A stretch of DNA of 64,000 nucleotides from Avena insularis (taxonomy: Eukaryota > Streptophyta > Magnoliopsida > Poales > Poaceae), in NCBI GenBank assembly GCA_023614405.1, contig CM042696.1, positions 336,837,211 to 336,901,210 of the forward strand, written 5' to 3'. The position numbers and the translations under genes were made by a program. Below, in pieces: positions 41,954 through 54,698 of the stretch (positions within the stretch are counted from its first letter, which is position 1; every line of letters begins with the position of its first letter). The notes under the pieces were generated by a model. It saw only the letters and a list, made by a program, of their open reading frames with translations, did no database searches and was not told where the DNA came from.

Positions 41954-44895
41954 ACGCACACGCCGCGCCTCGCTCTCTCCGCTCGTACCCGCAGTCGCCG
42001 TGGCACCAATGACCTCCCAGACATGATCGTTCGCCGCCGCGTGCCCCGTGACCACCGTACCAAGTGACAAACGCCCGCGTACTCGAACAGAGCGCTGACA
42101 TCGCCCGACCGATAGATACCACCCCTTGTCGTGCCGTCACGGGCATGACAATCCCCGTAGTACCCTGCATCGACCCATGCCCTCCGCCAAGCTCAGCGAG
42201 ACCTGTAGCAACATCGCCGCCGGAGCCTGACCATGTCGCCCTACCGCTGACATGGGGGTATAAATAGAGGTCACCCCAGACCACATTCTTCACACCATTC
42301 CACTCGCCACTCACCCAGGAACATCACCGACCCTTCCCCGGAGCAAGTCGAGCACCATGATGCCGGAATTTGGCCGGAGTCCACCGCTACAGTCGAGGAA
42401 GGAAGCCATTGATTGGAGCCACCCTAGGAGCCGCCGTCACCACGTTCAAACCGCCGTCGTCTCCAATGCCATTCGCCCCTATCACCGACCCTAGTTGGAG
42501 CACTAGTGAGTCCCCAGCGATCCAAACCGCCGTGTTAGGGTTAGAATCTCGCCGGAGCTGTTCGTTGTAGACGATGAACCTCAGCCATAGGATCTTGTTC
42601 TAATTGTAGGGCTAGGATTGCTAGATACCGTTTCGGTTATAATTAGTCGCTGACGCGTGGGACTGTCTTGTCAGCAGCCCGCTACACCAACGTTGTGCAG
42701 TTGGGCCAGCCCAGTTAGTTTCTGCGCATAGCCCATTGATTCAAATAGAATTTTGCCAATTTAGTTAAAACCATATTCTGTCAGTAGATTAAAAATTCAA
42801 TTCAAAGAGATATACTAATCCAAATTGCATGATTCAAATTTTTCTAGAAAGGTATTGAAAATATCTATCCACTCCTGTTGGATTCAAATCAATTGAAACT
42901 ATAGATCACCTATACTAAAAATAACAAGACAAAGGCTTTGGCCACATCAAATATTTTTATAAAATCAACCATAAATGCTTTTGAGTTGATTCCAACTCTC
43001 AAAAATCACATTTTCCGTGCTCTACTTGAATATGTAAAAAGATTTGTTTTCACGGATATTAAACAAGGACCATGATTAAAATAAGGCGATATAGGCTTTT
43101 CTAGTCATTTTAATATTATTAAATAGTGATATTAAATCTTGTAATGCATGACCCTCATTTTAAATCACATTCCCAAGTATTGAAGTAGGCGGTAATGACA
43201 TGTGTCAATATGATCCCCTGTTTTTAATTGGAGAATATTAAATCTTAAAGATATTAAATGAGTAGAAATTACTTTTCTAAAATAAGAAGAATAAGAAAAT
43301 GTTAATATTCCATATGATGATTGAGATGATGCTAGATCATCTAGTGTGAGCCCTTGTGTGCTAAATAGAAGTAGTTAAGTGTTTTTTGGTGATTGTGTAC
43401 ATTTAATTTATTTATAGATGTTGGTACCGACCCGGGCTACACCAAGGAGGAGTACTTCAAGGAGGAGGAGGAAAACTTCAACAACTGCACTTCTCAAGGC
43501 AAGCCCACTATGCAAGCTATCCATGCAAGTTTAGCTATGCAAGATAACTTGTACATATACCATATACACACCTTTGAGATGCAACGTTACCATTCCCAGT
43601 TTTACTCCAAGCTTTGCTTTTCCCTTTATTATAGTTTCTTACTTAGTTAATGAATTGTGAGTAGTGGAAAATAGGATGGATACCATCAAAATCATAGAAC
43701 TATCCAAGGATACTTATACTTGATTAGCCCCCCTTCAGTGATACCCTCAACATTAGTGTCTAGTGCTAAGTTAAAACTTGATTACTTTAGATGGGAATAT
43801 TGGTAGAAATGATTATGAAAACCTTTGAATGATACTTCATTCTATTGAAATGTTTTGACATGTGTTTTGAAACACCATGGTTTGATGATAAAACACTTGA
43901 GGCATGAGCCTTGAGTTTAATAAAACCGATGGTTGTGTTCAGATGCGATACCATTCCAATTTTACCGTACAACCACATTACCGGAGTTGGGTAGGGCTTG
44001 ACTAGAAGTTTATATGTCTTAGTATGGGTTCCATTGCGGAAGAGGTTGAGATGAGGCTACGTCGTGATGAATGTCCACCTATGTAGTGCCCAGGATGACA
44101 GATGGTCATGGCTGGGAGGCCAAGCTCATAGGGGAGGTGCCTATACTAGGGTGTGTAATTGAAAGGTTAGGATTGATTATCTGCATACCAAGTATGATGA
44201 TTCAGGGTTACTCCTAACGGATGTATCGAATTTTGTGGTGAAAGTGTACAATCTCTGTAGAGTGTCAAACTATTCGAATAGCCACGTCCGCGGTTATGGA
44301 CAGTTGGAGTGGCCATATTGTTCCGTTGTCAGATATTTTTAAAATGAATTACGACTTGAAGGATGACCTTGACTTGACCACAATAGAGTTGTGGACATGA
44401 AATGTGAGTTCCCACTTAAGTAATGTAGAGAACTAAACTTAGGTCTTTACCCATAAGGCTTATGAAATAAACCTGTCTTTTTGCAAACAAAACTAGAGCT
44501 TAAGGTTCCTTCCACTCTTTACCTTTTCCTTGCTAGTGTTAGTTTGCGAGTACTTAAAGAGTACTCATGGCTTTGTCCCTGGCTATTCCCATGGCCAGAC
44601 TATGAGGAGGATTACCCGGAAGATGGACAGCAGGAGGTCTATGATAACTAGGATCATCTCCCATCGTTAGCGTTGCTTGTGATCATGAATATGAAGCCCC
44701 ACTACATTTACTTTCTGCTGCTTTGATTGTATTAAGACTGGATCATGAGATCCTTTATTTGTAAGACCTTTAATATGGTTTGTAATGGATGATGTACTGT
44801 GGTACTACTTCTGTTATGTCTCGCAAAAATGGTAATCATGGGATTGCGATGTACGACATAACAGGCATCTAGACTTAAAAATACGGGTGTTGACA
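41954..44895 (+). repeat. 5' LTR of element 5, truncated
   Basis: Matches 51693-54399 from ACGCACA onward, by eye roughly 95 percent apart from an extra block of about 200 bases (about 43593-43800) absent from the 3' copy. A TATA-like TATAAATAG lies at 42259-42267. Ends GGTGTTGACA. Confidence 0.88.
42259..42267 (+). promoter_or_regulatory. Putative TATA box, element 5 5' LTR
   Basis: TATAAATAG in GGGGGTATAAATAGAGG. The same site in the 3' LTR is at 51954-51962. A strong plant TATA match followed some 30 bases later by CACATTCTTCACACC, a plausible start region. Confidence 0.65.
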
Positions 44896-44898
44896 AGT

Positions 44899-44910
44899 TG
44901 GTATCAGAGC
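44899..44910 (+). other. Primer binding site, initiator tRNA-Met type (element 5)
   Basis: TGGTATCAGAGC, the standard complement of plant initiator tRNA-Met, three bases after the LTR end GACA. Confidence 0.92.
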
Positions 44911-45122
44911 CATCCTGACCATAGGAGACCCTAGTTAGAATGGACGCCTGAAAAACCTAGTTTCAAAACAAAGAAAGTGAGTATTTACAAAAACCTATTC
45001 TCATTATTACCCTTGAGATTCTTTCAGAAAGAGATCACTTGTTCCTCAAAACTCTTACCATTCGACATAAAATTTGACACACTTGATCACTTCACTAACT
45101 GACTCATCTTAATTGCTTATAG

Positions 45123-45914
45123 ATGTAGGTCAAGTACACCAAGTTTTACAAGTTGGGCAACGGGGGACAACTTATCTTTGAGAGGGATCTGGACCAGCTT
45201 CTGGAGTATCTGGGATGCCCGCACCCAGAGTTCTCCAGAGCACAGCTCAACGACCAATCTGGAGGGGAGCTACAGTGGTTGATTGTTGCCTACCTGAGAG
45301 GCAAAATGGAGCCACCTCTTTCTGAAAGGATTCAGTTCAGCGTTCGGGAGAACAACTGGCTAGACGGATTAGCCAGGGCTATGCAAGAAGCTCTTGCTTG
45401 TTTGTGTGCTCAGAACATGAACCAGATCATCGGCACCCATTTTGCTCACTATGCAAGACGTGACTCTATGGGACAGCCGCTATCCATGCCAGCCCATCTA
45501 GAGTTGAAGCATCATGTGGACCACATGGCCTTCATGCTGCATGAGACATAGAAAGAGTTAGACAATGCCCATGCTTACGCCAACCAGAACCATGCCGAAG
45601 CTATTGAGAGGAAGCAAACCATCGCCATCCTTGCCAAGGAGCACAAGTCACTTCGCAGCCAACGAGACAAAAAGGATCGCACTATCGCCCGTCTTCGTCA
45701 GAAGATAGCCACCCTAGAGGAGGCCATCCACGACCAGGAGATCCAGCTAGAAGAGTAGTAAGAGGAGGAGGGTGAAGACATCTGTGGGGATATTCACTCT
45801 TACCTCAGGGATGACAATGACTACCTGGAGGACGCTGATATGAAGGACAACACTGATGAGGATGATGCTGACTTTATTAATGATGATGAGCCCGACACCC
45901 CCGATGATGAGTAG
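45123..45914 (+). pseudogene. Extra ORF between leader and gag of element 5
   Basis: A separate frame of 263 codons ahead of gag. ATG at 45123 is followed at once by TAG (probably once CAG), then YTKFYKLGNGGQLIFERDLD and a globular part with LEYLGCPHPEF and a tryptophan-bearing strand, to a TAG at 45549. After it comes a coiled coil (RQTIAILAKEHKSL-like, with KKDRTIARLRQKIATLEEAI) and a very acidic tail ending EPDTPDDE at 45914. Two stops (TAG TAA) lie between the coil and the tail. The length, coil and acidic tail suggest a structural or assembly protein, but I cannot assign a function. Similar hypothetical proteins near gypsy elements of grasses exist as far as I recall. It lies 250 bases before gag. 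Confidence 0.6.
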
Positions 45915-46164
45915 TCGCACATGAGCACTATCGTAGGTGTGAGTTGTATCCGGTCCTACTGTATCGTAGCTTCACAGAATGGTTCTTAAAACCATGTGTT
46001 TTCTAGTTGTGGTGTGTATTTGTATTGTGTGCTTGGAATGAATGAATGAGAAGAAGTTGTTAGTTTTCAAAACATGAGTTCTACTCAAAGTTTAAAGCTT
46101 TTGAAAACAAACACATGAACCTTAGAAATTTCCCTCTTGTCTCATTATCTATCTCAATCTCCAG

Positions 46165-47400
46165 ATGACTCGCGGAAACCCCGGAGGAAGCAGTTCATCT
46201 CAGGACCCAATGCTGCAGATTCTGCAAATGTTAGTTTTTGACCGTGAAGCTGGTAGAGCTGAACATCAAGCCAACCTAGCCACTCTTCAACAGATAGCCT
46301 AGATGGCCCACAATAATCAAGGCCATGGAATCCAAGATCACCATGGATCCAAACTCAAGAACATCTAGAATACCAACCCACCCATGTTTAGCAAGTCTGA
46401 GGAGCCCTTAGATGCGGATGATTGGCTGCAAACCATGGAAAACAATCTAGAAGTTGCAGGAGTTGATGCTAATGAGAAGGTGTTGTTTGACACCCACTAT
46501 ATGTCCGGCTATGTAAGATCTTGGTGGAATAGAACCCATACCATGAACGGAGGTCAGATGATGACTTAGGATGAATTCAAGATCAAGTTCAGCAGGACCC
46601 ATGTGCCCCCGGGTCTGATCAAGAGGATGAGGGATGAATTTAGAGACTTGAAGCAAGGAAGGATGACTGTGGTTGAGTACCGTGACAAATTCCTGTCACT
46701 AGCTAGGTATGCGCATGATGAGATTGACAATGAAGCAAAGAAGAAGGAGAGATTCCTGAATGGTCTACATGATGAGATGCAGACAGTGCTAGTCAACATT
46801 CCATTTGATGACCTTGAAGCCTTAGTGGATTCTACAATCTAGATGGAATGCAAGATCAACCAAGCCAGTGAGAACCGCAAGCGCATGATGATGCACCAAC
46901 CAGGACCCCACCATACCCCGAAGTATCGCCCCAACCCGTTTGCAGGATATGCACCCAAAAACAATAGACCCCCAATGAACCGATCAAACTACCCTAACCG
47001 TGGCGGAGGAAACTCAAGGCCCGGAGGAAACAACAACAACAACCCTGGCAACTCCAATAACTTCAACCGTGCACAGCCAAAGTCCAACAACAACAACAGT
47101 ACTGCCCCAAGGACTGGAAGCAACGATGTGCCTGTCCCAGGGAAAGACAAGTCAATAATCACTTGTTTTGAATGCAGAGTCACAGGTCACTACTCCAATG
47201 AGTGTCCCAAGAAGCTTGCCGCAACAACCAATGTGACTACACCTACCCAACAGCAACGTCGTGTCCAACCTGGAAAGAGATTCTCCCCAGGAAACCCGCA
47301 CAACCGTATTGGCCGTCTGTTCCACATGAATGCTGAAGAAGCCCAGGAAGCACCAGATGTCGTGTTGGGTATGTTTTCTGTTAACTCAGTTCTAGCAAGA
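46165..47400 (+). pseudogene. gag of element 5
   Basis: Frame from MTRGNPGGSSSSQDPMLQIL. TAG stops near 46301, 46567 and 46840 each look like a mutated Q or W codon. The gag core is present: PLDADDWLQTMENNLEVAGV, then FSRTHVPPGLIKRMRDEF, FRDLKQGRMTVVEYRDKFL and ARYAHDEIDNEAKKKERFL. A long asparagine-, proline- and glycine-rich linker (about 46900-47150) leads to the zinc knuckle CFECRVTGHYSNEC (about 47164-47205), a perfect CX2CX4HX4C. The frame shifts near 47395, where protease sequence continues in another frame. The product would be the capsid-nucleocapsid precursor. Confidence 0.85.
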
Positions 47401-50400
47401 GTGTTGTTGATTCTGGATCATCGCACTCGTTTGTTACAGAAGAATTTGCATGCACTAGTAAGATTCAACCAACAAATCTAAAGCATGTTATGATAGTTCA
47501 AATACCTGGTTCAACTACCAAAGCTAGAAAATTTTGCAAGGCCGTACCTATAAGAATCCATGGGATAGATTTTTATGCCAATCTAATAGTACTCGGAACC
47601 AAAGGTTTGGAAGTAGTGCTAGGGATGGATTGGATGTCGAAACATCAAGGATTGATCGACTGTGCCAAGAAAGCGATAACCATGACCAGTAGCACTAGAG
47701 TATCAGTAGAACATGTATCTGAGACATTTCCCCGTCAATTCAAGTGCAACAAGAGTTTAGCCAATACCACCATTGACCAAGTCAGAGTAGTCTATGAATA
47801 CCCTGATGTGTTCCCGGATGAATTGCCCGGTATGCTCCCAGATCAGGATATCGAGTTTATCATTGAAATAATTCCTAGAATTGGACCCATAGCTCAGAGA
47901 CCCTATAGTATGAACCCATCTGAATTAGTGGAGCTTAAGAAGCAACTTGATGATATGCTGGGAAAAGGATTAATACAACCAAGTGCATCACCATGGAGAT
48001 CACCTGTTTTGTTTCTTAATCAGAAGGATGGTGCCAACTGTTTATGTACAGATTATCGGAAGTTGAATGACGTCACCATCAAGAACAAGTACCCACTGCC
48101 AAAGATACAAGATTAGTTTGATCAACTGACTAGTGCTAGAGTGTTTTCTAAGATTGATCTTAGAACTGGTTATCATCAATTAAAAATCCATGCAACGGAT
48201 ATCCCAAAGACAGCCTTCACCACCAGATATGGATTGTATGAGTATAGTATCATGTCTTTTGGATTAACCAATGCCCCCGCTTATTTCATGAATCTCATGA
48301 ATAAGATTTTTATGAACTTTTTGGATAAGTTTGTCATTGTGTTGATCGATGACATTTTGATCTACTCCCAATCGGAAGAGGGCCATGAGCAACATCTGAG
48401 AACCATCCTTGAAACCCTTAGAGAGCATCGGTTGTATGCCAAGTTCAGAAAGTGTGAATTCTAGTTAAAGGAAGTATGATTCCTAGGCCATATCATGTCG
48501 GCAGGAGGAGTTGCTATCGACCCCGCCAAGATTAAAGATGTCGAAGAATGGAAAGCCCCAACCACCCAAAGAGAAGTATGCGCATTCCTTGAATTAGCCG
48601 GATATTACCGCAAGTTCGTGGAAGGATTTTCAAGCATCACAAGACCGATGACCCAGTTGTTGAAGAAAGACAAGAAGTTTGAATGGACTGGCAAATGTGA
48701 AGCAAGTTTTCAAGATCTTAAGAAGAGATTGATTTCAGCCCCAGTATTGATCATTCCCGATATCAAGAAGCCTTTTGATGTGTATTGTGATGCATCCAAG
48801 ATTGGTTTCGGATGTGTGTTGATGCAAGAAGGCAAAGTCATATCTTATATGTCTAGACAAATGAAGCAGCATGAGCAGAACTACCCCACCCATGACCTAG
48901 AACTAGCAGCCATAGTTTTAGCCTTGAAGACATGACGTCATTACCTGATGGGTAATTGTTGTGAGATTTACTCGGATCACAAGAGTTTGAAGTATATTTT
49001 TACCTAGAAGGAACTGAATATGAGGCAAAGGAGATGGATAGAGTTAATCAAGGATTATGACCTTGACATTCACTATCACCCCGGCAAAGCCAATGTGGTA
49101 GCGGATGCTCTTAGCAGATTGCCGTGTAGATTAAACACCATGATTAAGGAAGCCCAGCAAAGTATGCATGAAGAGATGGAGAATTTCAGAGTGGGGCTAG
49201 TTAGCGAAGGATTTCTAGCTAGCATAGAACTTCAACCCACTTTGGTTAGTCAGATAAAGGAAGCCCAGAAAATAAATACCAGTATTGATGGAATCACGCA
49301 TTGTATGGGAACAGGGAAGGTGCCTGGATTCACCGAAGATGAAGAAGGAGTTATGTGGTACAAGGGACGTATCTATATTCCAGCAGATTCAGAGTTGAAA
49401 CAAGTTATTATGCAGGAATCCCATGATACTCTTTATTCTATACACCCAGGAGGAACCAAGATGTATCAAGATCTAAAGGAGCAATTTTGGTGGCACAAAA
49501 TGAAGAGAGAAGTCAGAAGCTACATAGCCAATTGTGATATCTGTTAGAGAGTCAAAGCGGAACATCAGCGACCCGCAGGACTTTTGCAACCATTGCAGAT
49601 CCCAGAATGGAAATGGGATTCTGTCAGAATGGATTTTATCACCGGTTTTCCTACATCTAATAGGGGAAACGACTCTATTTGGGTCATAGTAGATAGACTG
49701 TCAAAGTAGCCCATTTCATACCCGTCAAGACTACCTACCAGAGTTTGAAGCTAGTGGAGTTGTATATCACTAGGATAGTCAGTTTGAATGGAACCCCCAA
49801 GACCATAGTGTCGGATCGAGGAACCCAGTTTACCTCAAGATTTTGGCAGAAGGTCCAAGAAGGATTAGGAACCAAACTGAATTTTAGCACAGCTTATCAC
49901 CCGCAAACCGACGGACAAACTGAAAGAGTCAACCAGATCTTAGAAGATATGTTGAGAGCTTGTGTGCTAGAGTATGGATCTAAATGGGAAGGTTGTCTGC
50001 CTTTCGCGGAATTCTCATATAACAACAGTTATGAAGCCAGTTTGCAAATGGCCCCATTTGAGTTTCTGTATGGAAGAAAGTGTCGTACCCTGTTAAATTG
50101 GTTGCAATTAGGAGAGAGTCAAATTTTCGGACCAGACATTCTACGAGAAGCCGGAGAGAAGGTTCACAAAGTCCGTGAGCACCTCAAGACCGCCCAATCC
50201 AGACAAAAGAGTTATGCCGACAAAAGACGTCGAGACCTGACCTTCAATATCGGAGATTTTGTGTATCTCAAAGTGTCACCTTTGAAGGGAATGCGACGTT
50301 TTCAACTGAAAGGGAAGTTAGCCCCCAGATATATTGGACCCTTCAAGATTTTGAATCACCGAGAAGAAGTATCATATCAACTGGAACTACCTGAGGAGAT

Positions 50401-50686
50401 GTCAGCCATGCATAATGTGTTCTATATCTCGTTACTTAGAAAATGCCTAGAAGTTCCGGAGAAGACCGAAGTTTTCAAGAACATAGATCACCGAGCCATA
50501 GATATCAATAAGGATCTAACATATCGTGAAGTGCCCATCCGTATTTTGGAAGAAGCATTCAGAACCACCCGGACCCTAAGTATCAAGTTTCTCAAGATTC
50601 AGTGGAGTAACCATACCGAAGAAGAAGCCACTTGGGAGCGAGAAGATTATATTAGGACTGAGTTGCCCAATCTCTTTAGTTCCTAG
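47400..50686 (+). pseudogene. pol of element 5: protease, RT, RNase H, integrase, chromodomain-like end
   Basis: Protease DSGSS motif near 47412, then VLGMDWM (about 47622). Reverse transcriptase has [11 protein letters not shown] near 48160, SFGLTNAP near 48260, and the catalytic LIDDIL near 48345. RNase H has [14 protein letters not shown] near 48780 and YSDHKSLKY near 48970. Integrase has an HPGG and CX2C zinc region near 49445-49545, DRGTQF near 49818 and HPQTDGQTERVN near 49900 with 35 residues between D and E. The C-terminus has the HNVFYISLLRK block and a chromodomain-like IQWSNHTEEEATWE. Stops: TAG near 48114, 48463, 49004 and 49546; TGA near 48478 and 48934. A one-base deletion lies near 49708. 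Confidence 0.88.
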
Positions 50687-50718
50687 TTTTTATTGAATCT
50701 TGGGATGAGATTCTGTTT

Positions 50719-50730
50719 AAGGGGGGAAGG
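50719..50730 (+). other. Polypurine tract of element 5
   Basis: AAGGGGGGAAGG two bases before the 3' LTR start TGTAACATCC. Confidence 0.85.
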
Positions 50731-50732
50731 TT

Positions 50733-53700
50733 TGTAACATCCGAAAAATATTAATCAAGCTTATCAAGATCTAATCACCCAAGTTAGGGTTAACAAAAAC
50801 TTTTTCTATTAAAATCTATATGAGTGCATGTGTGATTTGCATTAGTGCATGAATGCTTGCAATTTCCATGATTGATTGTGACTAATGATAAGGATTAGTT
50901 TAAAGATGAATACTACATCATCTACATCACTTCCAAGCAAAATCAATTAAAAGAAAAATCAAATACAAGACATATGAACGTATGGTCATTTTGGCCAAAC
51001 TTACTCACTATCCCACTTTGGGCATCTATAGTAAAAGAATTCTAACAGAAACAATTCTAGTTCTTTTCACCCCTTGCTAGACCAAGTAAAAGTGAACCTA
51101 AGCAAACCTTACAAAGTCACAGAAACTATTTTCAAATCTATTTAAGAGGTCATTCAAAATTGAATCAAGTTCATATGCCTAGATCATCACTTTCAAAAAC
51201 CATTCAAACAACTTCCACTTGAAAAATCCCAGCAACCATAGACTACTAAGAAAGTACTTAGATCACTCACCAAAAATCATTCAAAAATTCAAAAGATGAA
51301 TTCCTGCGACCATTTGGTCGAACACCTAGCAGGCACAGTACAGCTACCAACTATCTATTGTTTGTGATCAATCAATTGATAATCTCGTGTACCTCAATTC
51401 TACTCCACTACTACACCATGATCATTCCTAGTACCTGGCCGTGTAGTGGAGAGGCTCATCTCCACTGATGCACCAGTGGCACGCCCGTACCGATCCGGCC
51501 ATGCCGGTCGAGCAAGGACCAAACACTGCACGCCGAGCCGCCCTCGCCCATGATGTCCAACGAGTACCAATGACCTCACCGCCACCCCCTGTCCATCCCT
51601 TGACCAACGGCGATGTGAGAAGGAGCCAGACCAGCCACGCCCATTTAAGCCTCTACCATGCTAAGCACGATGGAGCACTGCAGCTGCCTCGCACGCACAT
51701 GCCGCGCCTCGCTCTCTCCACTCATACCCGCAGTCGTCGTGGCACCAATGACCTCCCAGACATGATCGTTCGCCGTCGTGCGCCTCGTGACCACCGTACC
51801 AAGTGACAAACGCCCGCGTACCCGAACAGAGCATCGACATCACGCGCATGACAATCTCCGTAGTACCCCGCATCTACCCATGCCCTCCGCCATGCTCAAC
51901 GAGACCTGTAGCAACGTCGCTGCCAGAGCCTGACCATGCCGCCGACGCGGGGGTATAAATAGAGGCCACTCCAGACCTCATTCTTCACACCATTCCACTC
52001 CCCACTCACCCAGGAACCTCACCGACCCTTCCCCGGAGCAAGGCGAGCACCACGACGCCGGACTTTGGCCGGAGTCCGCCGCTGCAGTCGAGGAAGTAAG
52101 CCGTCGATTGGAGCCACCCTAGGAGCCGTCGTGACCACCGTTCAAACCGACGACGTCTCCAACATCGTTCGCCCCCATCACCAACCCTAGCTGGAGCCCT
52201 AGTGAGTCCCTAGTGACCCACACCGCCGCGTTAGGGTTAAATCTCGCCGGAGCTGTTCGTCATAGACGAAGAACCTCAGCCGTAGGATCATGTTTTAATC
52301 GTAGGGCTAGGATTGCTAGATACCGTTTTGGTTAGAATTAGTCGCTGACGCATGCGACCGTCCTGTCAGAAGCCTGATGCGCCAGTGCTGTGTAGTTGGG
52401 CCGGCCCAGTTAGTTTCCCTCGTAGAGCCTATTGATTCAAATAGAATTTTGCCAATTTAGTTAAAACATATTCTGTTAGTAGATTCGAAATTCAATTCAA
52501 AGAGATATACTGATCCAAATTGCATGATTCAAATTTTGCTAGAAAGGTATTGAAAATAGATATCCACTCCCGTTGGATTCAAATCAATTGAAACTATAGA
52601 TCACCTATACTAAAAATAACAAGACAGAGGCTTTGGCCACTTCAAACATTTTTATAAAATTAACCATAAATGCTTTTGAGTTGATTCCAACTCTCAAAAA
52701 TCACATTTGCCATGCTCTACTTGAATATGTAAAAAGATTTTGTTTCACAGATATTGAACATGGACCATGATTAAAAGAAGGCTATATAGGCTTTTCTAGT
52801 CATTTTAATATTATTAAATAGTGATATTAAATCTTGTAATGCATGACCCTCATTTTAAATCACATTCCCAAGTATTGAAGTAGGTGGTGATGACATGTGT
52901 CAATATGATCCGCTATTTTTAATTGGAGAATATTAGATCTTAAAGATATTAAATGAGTAGAAATTACTTTTCTAAAATAAGAAGAATAAGAAAATGTTAA
53001 TATTCCATATGATGATTGAGATTATGCTAGATCATCTAGTGTGAGCCCTTGTGTACTAAATAGAAGTAGTTAAGTGTTGTTTGGTGATTGAGTACATTGA
53101 ATGTATTTATAAACACTAGTACTGACCCGGGCTACACCAAGGAGGAGTAGTTCGAGGAGGAGGAGGAAAACTTTAACAACTGCAACAACTTCACTGCTCA
53201 AGGAAAGCCCACTATGCAAGCTATCCATGCAAGTTTATCTATGCAAGCTAACTTGTACATATACCATATACACACCTTTGAGATGCAACCTTACCATTCC
53301 CAGTTTGGTAAAAATATTATGAAAACCTTAGAATGATACTTCATTCTATTGAAATGTTTTGACATGTGTTTTGAAACACCATGGTTTGATGATAAAACAC
53401 TTGAGGCATGAGCCTTGACTTTAATAAAACTGATGGTTGGGTTTGGATGCGATACCATTCCAGTTTTACCGTACAACCACATTACCTGAGTTGGGTAGGG
53501 ATTGACTGGAAGTTTATATGTCTTAGTATGGGTTCCATTGCGGAAGAGGTTGAGATGAGGCTACCTCGTGATGAATGTCCACCTATGTAGTGCCCAGGAT
53601 GACAGATGGTCATGGCTGGGACGCCAAGCTCATAGGGGAGGTGCCTATACTAGGGTGTGTAATTGAAAGGTTAGGATTCATTATCTGCATACCAAGTATG

Positions 53701-54399
53701 ATGATTCAGTGTTACCCCTGACGGATGTATCGAATTTTGTGGTGAAAGTGTACAATATCTGTAGAGTGTCAAACTATTCGAATAGCCACGTCCGCGGTTA
53801 TGGACAGTTAGAGTGGCCATATTGTTCTGTTGTCAGATGTTTTTAAAATGAATTATGACTTGAAGGATGACCTTGACTTGACCACAACAGAGTTGTGGAC
53901 ATGAAATGTGAGTTCCCACTTAAGTAATGTGGAGAACTAAACTTAGGTCTTTACCCATAAGGCTTATGAAATAAACCTAGCTTTTTGCAAACAAAACTAG
54001 AGCTTAAGGTTCCTTCCACTCTTTACCTTTTCCTTGGTAGTGTTAGTTTGCGAGTACTTAAAGAGTACTCATGGCTTTGTCCCTGACTATTCCCATGGCC
54101 AGACTATGAGGAGGATTACCCGGAAGATGGACAGCAGGAGGTCTATGATAACTAGGATCATCTCCCATCGTCGGCATTGCCTGTGATCATGAAGATGAAG
54201 CCCCACTACATTTACTTTCCACTGCTTTGATTGTATTAAGACTGGATCTTGAGATCCTTTATTTGTAAGACCTTTAATATGGTTTTTAATGGATGATGTA
54301 TTGTGGTACTACTTCTATTGTGTATCGCTAAAATGGTAATCTCGGGATTGCGATGTACGGCATAACAGGCATCTGGACTTAAAAATCCGGGTGTTGACA
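50733..54399 (+). repeat. 3' LTR of element 5
   Basis: 3667 bases, TGTAACATCC to GTGTTGACA. A TATA-like site lies at 51954-51962 and a GAGTAC/GTACTC hairpin near 54053-54070. An internal segment (53120-53235) reads like a short acidic coding stretch. A related solo LTR occupies 10556-23258. Confidence 0.9.
51954..51962 (+). promoter_or_regulatory. Putative TATA box, element 5 3' LTR
   Basis: TATAAATAG, same context as 42259-42267. Confidence 0.6.
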
Positions 54400-54404
54400 A
54401 GCAC

Positions 54405-54546
54405 GCAACCATAATGAATAAATTTCCAATTGGTCCACCAATTTCTTTATCACCTCATGTCTAGCAACCAGGTTTGATGAACTTGAATCCTTTATATCCT
54501 CCAATGCTTATATTATATCTTGAACAAAATTTCTCTCGGAAGACAT
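54405..54546 (-). pseudogene. Start of a gag-like frame, truncated by element 5
   Basis: On the minus strand from ATG at 54546: MSSERNFVQDII, a stop, then ALEDIKDSSSSNLVARHEV and KKLVDQLEIYSLW. It lies 130 bases after a primer site, the position of gag. It is cut at 54404 by insertion of element 5. Too short to assign to a family. Confidence 0.4.
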
Positions 54547-54678
54547 GATTAGTAGCAAAAGTTTTTATAAATTTTTGGTTTTGTAATTTTTTATTGTTTT
54601 CAATATAAAAGAAAGCAGTAAGATAATAGCAACAAACTGAACTAAACTATGTGCGAGTAGATAACCGAACACTTTGCT

Positions 54679-54695
54679 CCCCAGCAATGGCGCCA
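54679..54695 (-). other. Primer binding site, tRNA-Asp type (fragment)
   Basis: Minus-strand TGGCGCCATTGCTGGGG, identical to the site at 9429-9445, three bases after an LTR end ATCA at 54699. Confidence 0.8.
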
Positions 54696-54698
54696 ATT

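Larger units (their letters stand above)
41954..54399 (+). mobile_element. Element 5: Tekay-type chromovirus, degenerate
   Basis: 5' LTR lacking its first 960 bases (41954-44895), tRNA-Met primer site, an extra upstream ORF, gag with CCHC knuckle, protease, reverse transcriptase, RNase H, integrase, a chromodomain-like C-terminus, a purine tract and a full 3.67-kb LTR. Long LTRs starting TGTAACATCC and the C-terminal IQWSNHTEEEATWEREDYIR block are typical of the Tekay/Del clade. AGCAC (54400-54404) after the right end is the likely target duplication; the left one is deleted. About ten stops and two frameshifts prevent function. Confidence 0.9.
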
